DNA from: Amoebophrya sp. A120
Lineage: Eukaryota; Sar; Dinophyceae; Syndiniales; Amoebophryaceae
NCBI GenBank assembly: GCA_905178155.1
Contig: CAJINV010000011.1
Coordinates: forward strand, 2,609,531 to 2,673,530
Direction: 5' to 3'
Length of the DNA stretch: 64,000 nucleotides
Positions within the stretch are counted from its first letter, which is position 1. Each line of letters starts with the position of its first letter. The position numbers and the translations under genes were made by a program. Shown here piece after piece: positions 33,101 to 43,130 of the stretch. The notes under the pieces were generated by a model, which was not told where the DNA came from, ran no database searches, and was given only the letters and a program-made list of their open reading frames with translations.

Positions 33101-36100
33101 GGGTGTGTCTTGTTCTGAGTTGCAGAACGAAGAACAGCCTTGCAGGCGGCGGCAACGAAGCTAAGGAGGGCACGTAGCTGCGCGCGCAGGCACGTAGCGA
33201 CGTCTATACTTCTTCTCCCCGGTGCTTGTTGGCGCAGCTATGATGCGCCAATGAAACAGTGCGCAATTATTTCCGCGTGCCGGAGGCGGAGGCCGCTGCC
33301 ACGACTTAGACCTCCGGTGGCGCCGTTGGCGTTGTTTTTTTTGCCGCGCCTGCCCGGTAGTTGCCGGCGGCGGATCCTAGTTGTGGTTCTTCCATAAACA
33401 GTGACTATTTTGAAACTCAGGTCGTGGCTGTTGAACCCGGAAAGCGTCGGCTTCGGTGTCGGTGACGGGCGTGTTTGAAAAAATCACTCTTCTGCAAAGT
33501 GTAAATATTCACGGCCGATTTTGAATATATTCAAAATAGATCCATGAAGCTAAATGGACTTTGTCCCTTCATAGTCGTCGCACCGCAAAAAGTAAAACAA
33601 GGCATCAAAGTCCACAATCGACCAATCGGCGATTGCCGTGTCTTCATCCTCCTGCATTCCTGCATTACAAATGCAGAAACGAAGGGCGAAGGATACGCGA
33701 GCTGAGTAAAAGTTTTATTCAGGCCACCGGATCTGAGTAAAATCTGCGGGCAAAGAAGAGCCGCCTGGGAAATTCAAAACTTCTCGAATTTCCAGCCGGG
33801 TTTTTTTCCATAGACTGGGTCGAGAAGAATCTTTCCCGAGCAAGTCTTTCGAGAACATCCCGCCTGGAAGAAGTTCAAAACTTTTTATATTTCCAGCCGG
33901 GTTTCCGTTTCTCTCCATGGACTGGGTCGAGAAGAATCTCTCCCGAGCAAGTCTGTCGAGAAAATGCCGCTGGGCAGTTCAAACCTTTTTGAATTTCCAG
34001 CCGGGTTTTTCTCCATGGACTGGGTCGAAGAGAGAGCAGGCCTCTGGAGAGAATGCCGCTTGGAAGTTCCAAAAGTTTGCAACTTTCAAGCGGGCTTCCT
34101 CTATCCGATCGCTCGCGAAAGGTTTTTCCGGCACGGCCCTGCCCCTCATGACCCCTCCCGATGAAGATTTTACTCAGGTCATCTGGCCCGAATAAAAGTT
34201 TTACTCAGGCCACCGGAACTGAGTGAGATCTTTACTCAGGACAGGTCACAGGTATTTTGTTCTCCCACGAGCAGCAGCTGGAACCTTCGACGAACAAAGG
34301 AAGCGCTTTCCTTTGTCCTTCGTTTCTGCGTATACAAATTGCCACCATGATTGGCAGTGAATTTGTAATGCAGAAGCGAACAACAAGGGCAAACTGTTGA
34401 CGAAGCGGCCACTTGAATTTTCCTAACTCCGATGGAGGAAAAGTCGAAGCGTCCAACTCAACAGCTTTGGCTTCCTGTGGCCCGTCATTTCTGCATGACA
34501 AGTTTCCAAATTTGGAAATTATTTCTGCGCGACAATTTTTTTTGGAAATTATTTCTGCATTCTAAATTCCCAAAAATAAAATTCGTCATTCAGAAATGAT
34601 AGGCGAAAGAGGTGCGAAGGTTGCTGAGGTGGCTCCTTCAATTTCCCTGCATGGAGGAAAGCTAAAGGTCCGGCCGACCGGATGAGTCTGCTGCCGCGCC
34701 CTTTGAAAGAACCACGACCCGGCGCTCTAGGTGGCATGTCATTCCACGGCGCGCACGCCCCAGCGTCGCTTTTTTGTTTTCTTACGAAAATGCCCTTGCC
34801 CCAGGCCCGTGCCTATCGAATGGAGGAAAACAAAGCAAGCGCGCGGCGCGCAGCGCCGCGGCAAGGCAAAAAATTTGGGCGCCTGAGGAAGGCGCGGCCT
34901 TCTTTTTTAAAAAGTGCACGACGCGCGCGACTCTTTTTTGGTTTTTCTCGTTGCGATGAAGGCCATTGATTGCATTCTCTTGGGCTTAGGCGATCAGGTA
35001 TTCTATTTGTGGCGTACCGCCGCGGAGCCGCTTCGCGAAGGGCCGCGACGAATGCACAAGGATATAACCAAACCACCAACATACCGTGGGGGGAGCAGAA
35101 CCGCGGGCCGCCTTTTCCCTTCACTGAGTAATGGGGGGGAGGGGGGGGATGCATGCATGGTTTTGGGGGGGCATTACTTGAATAATGGTCCGACTTTTGT
35201 TGGACAAACAACGCATCAAAGTCCACAATCGACCAATCGGCGATTTGCTTCAAGGCGGGTGTGATGATGTGGCTGAAAAGAAACAGACGCTTTTTGTCGG
35301 TCCCGAAAAATGTAGTACCGTCGTCCACATCGTGGAAAAGAAAGGGCGCTAGAACGCGCTCGAGGTAGGCCTGCCGAAAGGTCTTCATCCTCGAGGACGT
35401 CGGCGCGGAAAGACCACAAGAACGGGTCACTTCTTCATCGGTGGTTGTAGTCTTCATGGTCGAGGAGGGGACAGCATGCTTTTCTTTGTCGCTGTTCGCG
35501 TCTTCTTCTACTTTGGTCGTAGCCCCCGTTTTCTGTACTTTCCCGGGCTTGTCGCCAATAGTCTTCTGTGCTACCTGTATCTCCTTCTCTGTCTCTTCTT
35601 CTCTTGCGTCTTCCGGAAGATGTTGATCCATCCAGCCGTAAAATGCCCACTCTTCGTCCGTGAGACGTATCACTTCGCGCACAATGTGCGGACTCGTCAT
35701 GAGCCACACCCACGAGTTCCAGGTAAGCGTTCGGCGGTCCAGCGGGAGGACGGTGCGCACGGGATTGCGCTCGCGGGTTTTCCGGTCGTCGCCGGGTTTG
35801 CAGTCGCTATGCATCGCAAAACTCTCGTACTAGTAGACGTAGTAAGAGTCGCAATACAAAGTAGCTCAGCATGGCAAGTGGCATTCACCATGCAGAATTA
35901 GGTGTGAAGAAGTAAGTAATTTGTCTTGCATGACTGCGATTTTTAGTACGAGTGCGGTACTTTTGCACAGGATAGTCGTACCCGAGGTACGCCTGCTCAA
36001 AGATCCATTCCATGGCGTCCACGTAGGAATCCGTGTTGCGGGGGAGCCCATCGGGGTTAAGTTCCACGGGGTTCGGGGGGGTCTGGAAGACGTAGCGATA

Positions 36101-36775
36101 CTTCGTCACCCCATCAAACAGAATCTCCTCCTCGGGATCCTCCACGAGGTCCTCCTGCGGCGGCTCATAAAGATCCGCCTGCGCAACAGCGTGTTCGAGT
36201 CCTGGGTGCCGCGTCGAGACGGCATGCTTAGACTGGATTTCACCGAGAAGTGTAGCGTCGCGATCGCAGAGGTGGTTTTTCTTCACAACAACTTCACGCT
36301 CTTGACCACAGGTGCTCCTGTGCCCCGTGAGCTCCTGCTGTGCACCGATCTCCATCACCTTCGCGACAGCTGCCCCCGTTGTAGCTCCTTGCCTCAAAGA
36401 TGCGCCGGCGGTGCTGGCGCACTGATACGGACTACCATTGCGCAGCCACCGAATTCTCGAGCCTGGCGGCAGTGGCTTGGATTTGTCCGGGTGGAAAACC
36501 GTTCGAAATTCTTCTGACGCAATCAGAAAAGGCGCCAGATCCTTCATTTTGCGAATCCGCGTGGGATCGACGTGAAAAGTCCACTCCGTACCCCCTAATC
36601 CGGATACGATGGTAACTGGGCGAAGCGCAGCTGCTGCGCCATTAGGTGAGGAAGTAGAGTCGGACTGTGCTGGTCCACTGTCGCCAGGACGGCCGGCGCC
36701 ATTCTTCCCGGACGCGGCTGAATGCTCCATCCTATTTTTGTTTCTTTGCTTTTGGCTTTTCTTTTTGTTTTTCAT
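30154..36775 (-). CDS. Tandem family member C: IRWL-domain protein interrupted by an introner and a 4.1-kb composite intron
   Basis: Exon 1 (36775-35975; MEHSAASG at 36730 is an alternative start) carries block 1 ending PPGSRIRWLRNG and block 2 (YRYVFQTPPN ... EWIFEQAYLGYD). Removing the introner 35808-35974 and one target copy joins YD to CKPGDDRKT in frame. Exon 2 carries LPLDRRTL, EWAFYGW, FRQAYLERVLAPFLF and ITPALKQIADWSIVDFDALF. The continuation YFLRFDDPMNVADGLQ ... VLKKKLVEFL is found at 31060-30824, aligning with member D without a gap, so about 4.1 kb must be spliced out. A phase-0 GTATAA donor then leads to the last exon (to 30154) with KELLRGCIPIVTLFTDKM and an acidic end. Nothing breaks the frame, so I favour a live gene over a pseudogene; transcript data would decide. 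Confidence 0.62.
31485..33400. other. GC-rich intronic DNA with a CCGTCA-rich patch
   Basis: Inside the intron of gene C. The patch 32270-32460 has many direct (A)ACCGTCAC(AA) units. The rest is GC-rich with no supported gene; open frames on both strands are compositional. Confidence 0.5.
33702..34243. mobile_element. Inverted-repeat element containing tandem repeats, inside the intron of gene C
   Basis: The left end (33702 onward: CTGAGTAAAAGTTTTATTCAG, GGCCACCGGA, TGAGTAAAATC) is mirrored on the right (34161-34243: GATTTTACTCAGG, CCGAATAAAAGTTTTACTCAGG, CCACCGGAACTGAGTGAGATC). The ACTCAG/CTGAGT ends recall family A introners. The interior holds about four units of 90-103 bp, each with TTTCCAGCCGGGTTT, CCATGGACTGGGTCGA and GAAGAATCT-TCCCGAGCAAG; the unit starts are near 33789, 33890, 33993 and 34083. 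Confidence 0.75.
34250..35205. other. Remainder of the gene C intron
   Basis: Holds introner-like motifs (GAATTTGTAATGCAGAAG, TTTCTGCATGACAAG) at 34330-34590 that suggest decayed copies. A GC-rich block at 34680-34960 and a G-run stretch near 35130-35175 follow. No gene supported. Confidence 0.5.
35808..35974 (-). mobile_element. Introner, family B, inverted orientation (gene C intron 1)
   Basis: 167-bp element with TATGCATCGCAAAACT at its left and CTTTTGCACAGGATA at its right, flanked by GTCGC (35803-35807) and GTCGT (35975-35979), a target duplication with one mismatch. Excision restores the gene C frame (LGYD/CKPGDD); GT-AG alternatives shift the frame. Confidence 0.9.
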
Positions 36776-37542
36776 CTTGATGCAGTATCAAGTGGAATAA
36801 GAAACAACTTCGGCTGCGGATGCGGCCTAATGTTGAAATACTACATGATCACGATATTGCCATGGTCAATCCGGAACAATGAAGCGAGCCTGACAGGAAC
36901 AGGACACACACTGCACGGAGACCAAATCCTGAGGGAAAAAAAAATCTACATTCGTAAATACATGTTGAGATTACCATTACCAAAAAAACAACTTAAAAGC
37001 TGCTGGTGTAGAGAACCTTCGCGCTGGAGCTGGTTGCTGCTGCTGCGGCACCTGCACCGCTCACAGGAAATACTGAATTTAGGAGTGCGCGATTAATATC
37101 ATCGGCGCACTCACATTGACTGAGGACGAGATCAACACACGCTGCAAGAAAATCGTGAAAATCACGAGCGACGGGCTAGTACATTGCGGAACGCCACAAA
37201 AAAGAACAGGTGATCAGTAAAATGCAACACGTCGCAACATGAAAGATCGTGGCAATCTTTCGTCATCTACATATCTTTTTACTTTTTTTTTTTGATGATG
37301 GTGAAGGAATGGGAATTAATCGTTTATTTTTGACGGTCGGACTCCACTATATACGGTTACATGGTTCTCGTTGTGCATTTCATGCGAGTTGAAACGCCGT
37401 TACGTTTCGAATCTGAAACGTGCTCCGGCTTTTCTTCCAGTCAAGCTGATCGATGGTAATCGAAACTATCTCGTAGGCCACAAGAAACTGGTAAAGAGCG
37501 TCCGCCTTTGTTTGCAGTTCTGCAAGGTTCTTCCAAACCCAT
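36776..37542. other. Spacer between family members C and D
   Basis: No supported gene. A T-run and an A-run flank 36930-37300; probably 5' flank of C and 3' flank of D. Confidence 0.4.
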
Positions 37543-39987
37543 CTACGATGTCACGGTCATGCTTTTTAGTTTATTCATTTCTTCTTCATCCAGCAACCTT
37601 TTCCAGTGCCACCACTCGGACTCCCACTGGTGGAGCGATGGCCAAGACGTTTGGGTTCGGGAGGCCCACACCCAAAAGCGGTCTTGGCCGTCGCTCCAAA
37701 TGCGCCCGTACTTGTTGCTCCACCCGACCACCGTGTAGTTTGTCGTGTGCCTGTTGATGCCGATGTTGTGGTGATGATCAGATGTGGTCTCGCTGTCCTC
37801 TTCCTGTTCCCCGTGTGTGTAGTCCGACGCCAAAACCGAAACGGATTCAGATTCAGCAGTAGACGCAAGTCTTATGTAAGTTTCCAACAGCTGTTCGACG
37901 TGGTCATTCAGCAGTTCGCAACTTTGCATCCACGTCCTGTCAAAGTTCAATACGGCACGCGTGAGCTCTTTACTGTACTTTGTGGCCCCTTGTTCTGTCC
38001 GCCGCGTCGCGTCTGCAAACTTCTCCGATATGGTCCAGCAAAGTGCTACGCTGTCATCCGCTCTACGTCGGTCGCGGAAAAGCCGCTCTGCGAGAGTTTC
38101 TCCTGAGCGAGAGTGTCGGTACAGAGGTTCCTCTTTCAGAAAACTGCTGTAGGTTCTCCGGTATGCATTGCGAATATGCAGTCCGGTTTGATGATGTCAT
38201 GCTCGATCTAGCTGCGGATGATCCTGTTCATGAATGAACTGCAAGGAACATTATCCACTTTCTAAAATGAGATTCTAATTGTAGCTGCCAAGCACGACAA
38301 GTTGGTACTTCCGCATAATAATTCTTTTTTCGTGATGGAAGCCTGATACTATGCATCAACGTGAACATCAAACATGTTGCGCCTGAACTTCATGTCCTCA
38401 CTCTGTTGTTCAGATGCGAATCGTAGCTCTACGGGTTTATCGTTATTTTAGAAATGAACGAAATTACAGGGCTTCCATTTTTCCAGAACTCGGCATATTT
38501 GCAGATCATATCCGGGACATCGTGGCGGTCACTTCAAAAGTATGATGAAGAAACTGGAACATATCAGCCTTGAGCCCATTTCGGATTTTGCCCCAGACTT
38601 CAAGTGTCTTGCCGTTTTCTCGCACGGTAGCAAAGAGGAGCTCGAGAAACTCTGCGACCACACGCACAAGATGCCTGTCGGTGTCGGTTCGCGAAAGAGC
38701 GGTCGTTAATCCAGCAAACATTACTTCGAAATCGACCAGAGACCAGTCGTCTATTTGCTGGAGTGCCGGATTGATAATGTGGTCGACAACCGGATCAAAA
38801 TCAAAACCCAATTCGGAAAATCTATTTGGCTCAGAAAAAAGATAGCAACGTAAGACCCGCTCCATATAGTCTTGTCGGAAGGTTTTTCCAGTTTGCGAAG
38901 ATGCAGCATCCTGGTCGTGGGCCTCCCGCCACCCGTGCGCGAGCCACTCCGCGTCGGTCATGCGCACGACCTCCCGCACAATGCGTTGGAATCGAAACAT
39001 AAGACGGCATCCCGCCGCCAGCGGGGGGCGACGATACAGAGGGAGAAGAGCGCCAATCGGCTGGCTCACGGGATCCATTTCTGGCGGACAATAATCGTCT
39101 ACCTCGCTAGGCTGAGTGGGGGTCGCAAATTTGTACGCCTGGTCAAAGATCCAGTCGACCGTCTGCTCGTAGACCTTAGTCATTAGGGGCAAACCAAATT
39201 CGTCGACCCTCACTTCACCAACAGTGTCGACCACGTAGCGGTACTTCGTCGTACCGTCGAAAGCTAGCTTCTCTTCTTCCGGATTCTCCACTAGGTGCAC
39301 CTGCACAAGAGCCTCTTCGTCGCCGTCGAGAGCGACCGAGCTGGTGTCGTCGTTTTGCTCAGTGAAGTCGGAGCAAATGGAACTTGTTCTACAGGCCGGG
39401 CTGTTGTCATCTTCGTTTCCCCTATTTCCGCTCGATGCACAAGGATCAAGAGGAGTCCCACCATGTGCAGGTAATTCTCTATTCGCACCGGCTGCAGTAG
39501 ACTCACCCTGCAGCGATTTTTCTTGTTGTACTTCGGCAGAACTTGTCGACGGCACAGGACGCGCCGTCTCAGCGGTAGTATCTCCTTCAGTTGTGCTTTT
39601 GCTCGTCAACAACGAAGACGTGGTCGTGACGCGCAGCCACCGAATTTTGGACGGTGGCGGGATGGGCTTGCCCGCCTCTAGATAGAAATTCTTGAAACTA
39701 GGGGTCTCCACTAGGATGTCCGTTAGGTCCTTGACCACGCGCACTTCGGCAGGGTCCACGAGCACCGTGTGTTCGCTGCCGTCAAAGCTCGCGATGAAGG
39801 TAACGGGTTCTTGCAGTCGTTCTTTACCGTCGGAGATAGGCGCCGGAGGCTTTTCTTCGACCTGTACTAGGGAGGTCATCTCTGAAGGAGATTTAGCACA
39901 TGTGTCGCAAACGGGTGTCGACGTTCTCGATTCTTGTTCCAGCTCAGATTGGGCATCTGTGCTGGACGACGTTAGCGTAGATATCAT
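37543..39987 (-). CDS. Tandem family member D: IRWL-domain protein
   Basis: Long exon 39987 to about 38529. Block 1 (residues 61-120) ends PPPSKIRWLRV; then a Thr/Ser/Glu-rich linker; block 2 is YRYVVDTVGE ... DWIFDQAYK; block 3 is ALLPLYRRP ... EWLAHGW; block 4 is FRQDYMERVLRCYLF; block 5 is INPALQQIDDWSLVDFEVMF and the following helices. A phase-0 GTGACC donor is likely after HHTFE. The last exon runs from about 38105 (CGCTCAG acceptor) to 37543 and ends in an unusual Trp-rich segment (WSDGQDRFWVWASRTQTSWP, WESEWWHW), unlike the acidic ends of A-C. It is the cleanest member for defining the family because exon 1 has no interruption. Confidence 0.7.
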
Positions 39988-40942
39988 GTTGTCGACGGGT
40001 TGCTGTTGCCTTTAGTATTAGATTTAGTATGTGCTTTTTCTTTTTCTTTTCGAGGAATGCAATAAAACAGGCATGAATATTCTTTGTAAGCAAAACAAAT
40101 CTTTTGTAATTACACAAATTAGAACGCACTTCAATTGTTCCAAAATAAAACTCTCCTGTAGCATCCAAAAGGCGTTATTAACATTATGCAGCTCGGGACC
40201 GATTATCCATTTTTAAAGGTCATTTTAATTTTATCATCACAAATTTTGTACCGACTATTCTTTTTTCCGATCCGTTTGTAACGCTAATGGTGAATAAGCA
40301 ATCGCCGTCAGAACAACGTAAAAGTGGAAGTCGCAATGGGGACCTCTTCTTCGCCGCGGTGAAGATACTTAAAAAAAACGGCGCAGGCGCACTGATGTTT
40401 TGCATCTAGGACTGGAGTTTTTAATTGAAATCGATCGCACATGACAACAATGCAAGAAACGGCGCGCGAAGATTCAGATAATTTTCGAACATACAACATC
40501 AACAGAGGACCAAACGATCTGTCGAATATCATATGTACTCGTTTTCTTTTGTTCAGGGACGTGAAAAAGTCGTTCGGTTCAAAAATATTGTCCTTTTCGT
40601 TCGATGGTTCTATCTTGCCGCAACGTGTTCAACGTGGAGGTGGCTGTCTTGGTCTTCATCTTCTTCTACTCAAAAGAATTTGCGCTGATCTTGCACGCCG
40701 ACCATCCTCTTGTCTCAGTTGTCCGCAAAATAAAAACTGAAACCCAAAATCAAATCGATGTCCTCGTAGAGGTAGAGCTAGAAACAGAAACTACAAAAGA
40801 ACAAAATGCATTTATCCTTTTCAAAAACGAGTATGAGATGAACCAGATCAGCGTCACCCGGATCCCCTTTTGGCCGGGGAAAAGCAAAAGCCAGCACGCG
40901 TCGGACCAGCCCTTGGTGCCGCATCGTCACCGAGTTCCACCG
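39988..40942. other. Intergenic, no gene seen
   Basis: A/T-rich 40020-40260, otherwise mixed. No supported coding frame on either strand. Confidence 0.4.
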
Positions 40943-42374
40943 TTACAAAAACGTCATTTCCGGCACGAGAAAGGTGTGCACGTCGGGCGAGGTGATTTTC
41001 AGAACCCCGGTGGGTTTCCCGCTCTTCGGCTGGAACATTTTGATCGCGACTAGCGGCAGATCCTGGGGCTGGTACGGTGACTCGGCCGTGACGGAGATTC
41101 GGATTGGCGTGGGCACGTCAGTGCCGTTGGTGCCCGGAAAGGACGCGTCCGGGTTGCCGGACGCCCAGGCGGCGCCGTCGTCCCGGTTGTGGTGGATGTG
41201 GAGGTCGTCGGGCCGCACCGGGCGAATCGTGGTCCCGTCGTAGGTGGAATCCCAACTGGCGGCCCAGTTCGCGTCGTACAGATTCGGCTCCAGCTGCGAG
41301 AGCAGCTTCGTTTTCGCCGCCTGCGATGCGAACTTGCTCAGCTCCTGTTTCGTCTTGGCTGGGTTGCCCTGAAGATGAGGAAAGTTTTTTCTATTATTCG
41401 TGGTGGAACTCTTTATTTTTACAGGGTTGTGCACAAGAGAATTCTGAACTGCATTCAACTACATTGCGTCGACCATTTCCATTTTTTGGCCCAACTTGGC
41501 ATGGTTTATTTTTTCCGATCAAGCAAGAAATAGAAAATTCCTTTACCGTGAGCGCATCCAAGTCTTCTTGGTTTTTCTCCGATTGCTCCTCTTCCGTCAG
41601 CGAGATTTTTGCCGCCGGCTTCCCAGCTGCGGTGTTCTGTTTCTCAATTCTCATTTGTTCCTGCTTCTCCGCCTCGTCCTCGAGGGTGACAAAGGAAGTT
41701 TTAGTACCGGCTGTGTTCTTGCAGGAGTCCTCCGGACAAGTGCGATATCCAGAAGTAAGGCCGTGTGAAAAATTGCTTCTACGACAGTTGTGCGGCTTGA
41801 CACTTCCATGTTCCACCTGCTCTTGGTTGTCGCTGATGAAATAGAAACTACTGTGAAGTAGATCATTATGACCACGCTGAGCAGACTGACGAGCAGCAGG
41901 GGGTCCCGTTACATCGTGAACCACAACCCTTGGTTCTGCGCCTGCCACGTCAACACCGGATCCTCTTTCGATAGAAACCGCCACGTACGACGTTCCATCA
42001 TGATCGCCGTCGTTCGCAAGCGTGGTCGCGTTTTTCTCCCCCGCGTGGCTGGCCGCCTCCTCGAGCTGGCTATTGGTCGGGAGCCCGTTCGCCGAGGAAC
42101 TCGCCGGGTCGACAAACAAGCCGTCAGTGGGGCTGGTTTTCTTGGCGACGCCACTGGGTACGTGCTCGCCCGAGAACTGCGGTGTGTCGAGAAAGGACGT
42201 TAGGAGGTTCTTCAGCAGAGTCGTCGCTGCAACCAGAGTAGAGGTACTTGTCGTGTCTCGCGTGCTTCTGCCTTGTACAGTCTGCGTATGTTTCGTCCGC
42301 GCCCCGGAAAAGTGCTGTTGAGGAACAAGCAATGAATCGCCATCGGCCAGGAGTTGTTGCACTAAACCGCACAT
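40943..42374 (-). CDS. Unknown 417-aa protein, two exons
   Basis: Exons 42374-41547 and 41368-40943 join in phase 0 (ACG|GTAAAG donor, CTTCAG acceptor), giving 418 codons. An in-frame TGA four codons upstream fixes ATG 42374 as the start. The first exon is polar and low-complexity, ending in a Lys/Glu/Gln coiled-coil-like stretch. The second is ordered-looking: KTKLLSQLEPNLYDANWAAS, DDLHIHHNRDDGAAW, TPIRISVTAESPYQP, PLVAIKMFQPK, VHTFLVPEMTFL. Several beta-rich segments suggest a small C-terminal beta domain. Family not recognised. Confidence 0.6.
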
Positions 42375-43130
42375 GTTCGCCGGTCACTTTGCACACTTTT
42401 TGCCCTGGGACGCGGGTGGAGCTGATAATTGTAAAGAGCTCGACACGTCGACGTCGCACCTATCTTTGACTTGGTGAGCATCAAATAAAACTGATCAACC
42501 TACTACTCTCGAGCAGAGGTACTTCTACCAGACGCGGCAATGCTGTGGCCGGTACGAGGCCAAGAAGCTAGTTTCGTCAATCAAAAACGAATATATGCGG
42601 CAAACCCTTGAACACGTATAAAGGCTGAGTCACAACGAAATGATGAAGACGAAGCGACGAAAGCGCTCGCGACACGAGCTTCGACGAAATCGATGGGAAC
42701 ATGAACAGCACTCGCTTCTACTGTCGAATATTTCGAAGGCAAGAATGCGGCCGTAGGCTTTTAGGTAGGCCGGCCAACCTGTTCTTTCATCTCGATCATT
42801 TCTTTCTTTTTTTGTCTCTCATCCACCACAAACTCTTCTCGGGTGGAGACCGACACGACATGCATTTTTTTTTTCTTGTGTGCGAGAAGTTTTTGAGGGG
42901 TTGTTTTTGAGGCTGATCGTACAGAGCGGTTCCTATCACAGCGAAGATGATGCGAGGCCAGCGTTTCTAAGTTTGAAGATTCATATTGTTCGTTCTTGGA
43001 AGATCCAAATCATGGTATTTAGCGGCGTGTTGAGTGGACGAGTCACGAGCTCGAACTCGAACTTCTGCTGCTCAGGGACAACAAGCTTCTTCTGAAATAA
43101 ACAACTCTGACCCATCTCCCGCAGCTAGAA
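42375..43130. other. Intergenic, no gene seen
   Basis: No supported gene; a T-rich stretch occurs around 42790-42900. Confidence 0.4.

Larger units (their letters stand above)
31019..35265. repeat. Five copies of one exon fragment spread through the big intron of gene C
   Basis: The minus-strand exon piece encoding (I)ADWS-V-DFDALF occurs at 31019-31080, 31799-31835, 32569-32618, 33573-33634 and 35206-35265. Copies at 31019 and 33573 extend into the downstream exon (YFLR-DD). Copies at 32569 and 35206 extend into the upstream exon (LKQI-, TPA-). The copies divide the intron into segments of roughly 0.7, 0.7, 1.0 and 1.6 kb of unrelated, often GC-rich DNA. Confidence 0.85.

Noticed and set aside
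30154-36775. Calling gene C a pseudogene
   Set aside because: All exons stay open, align end to end with member D, and the phase at each junction is consistent; only the intron is odd.
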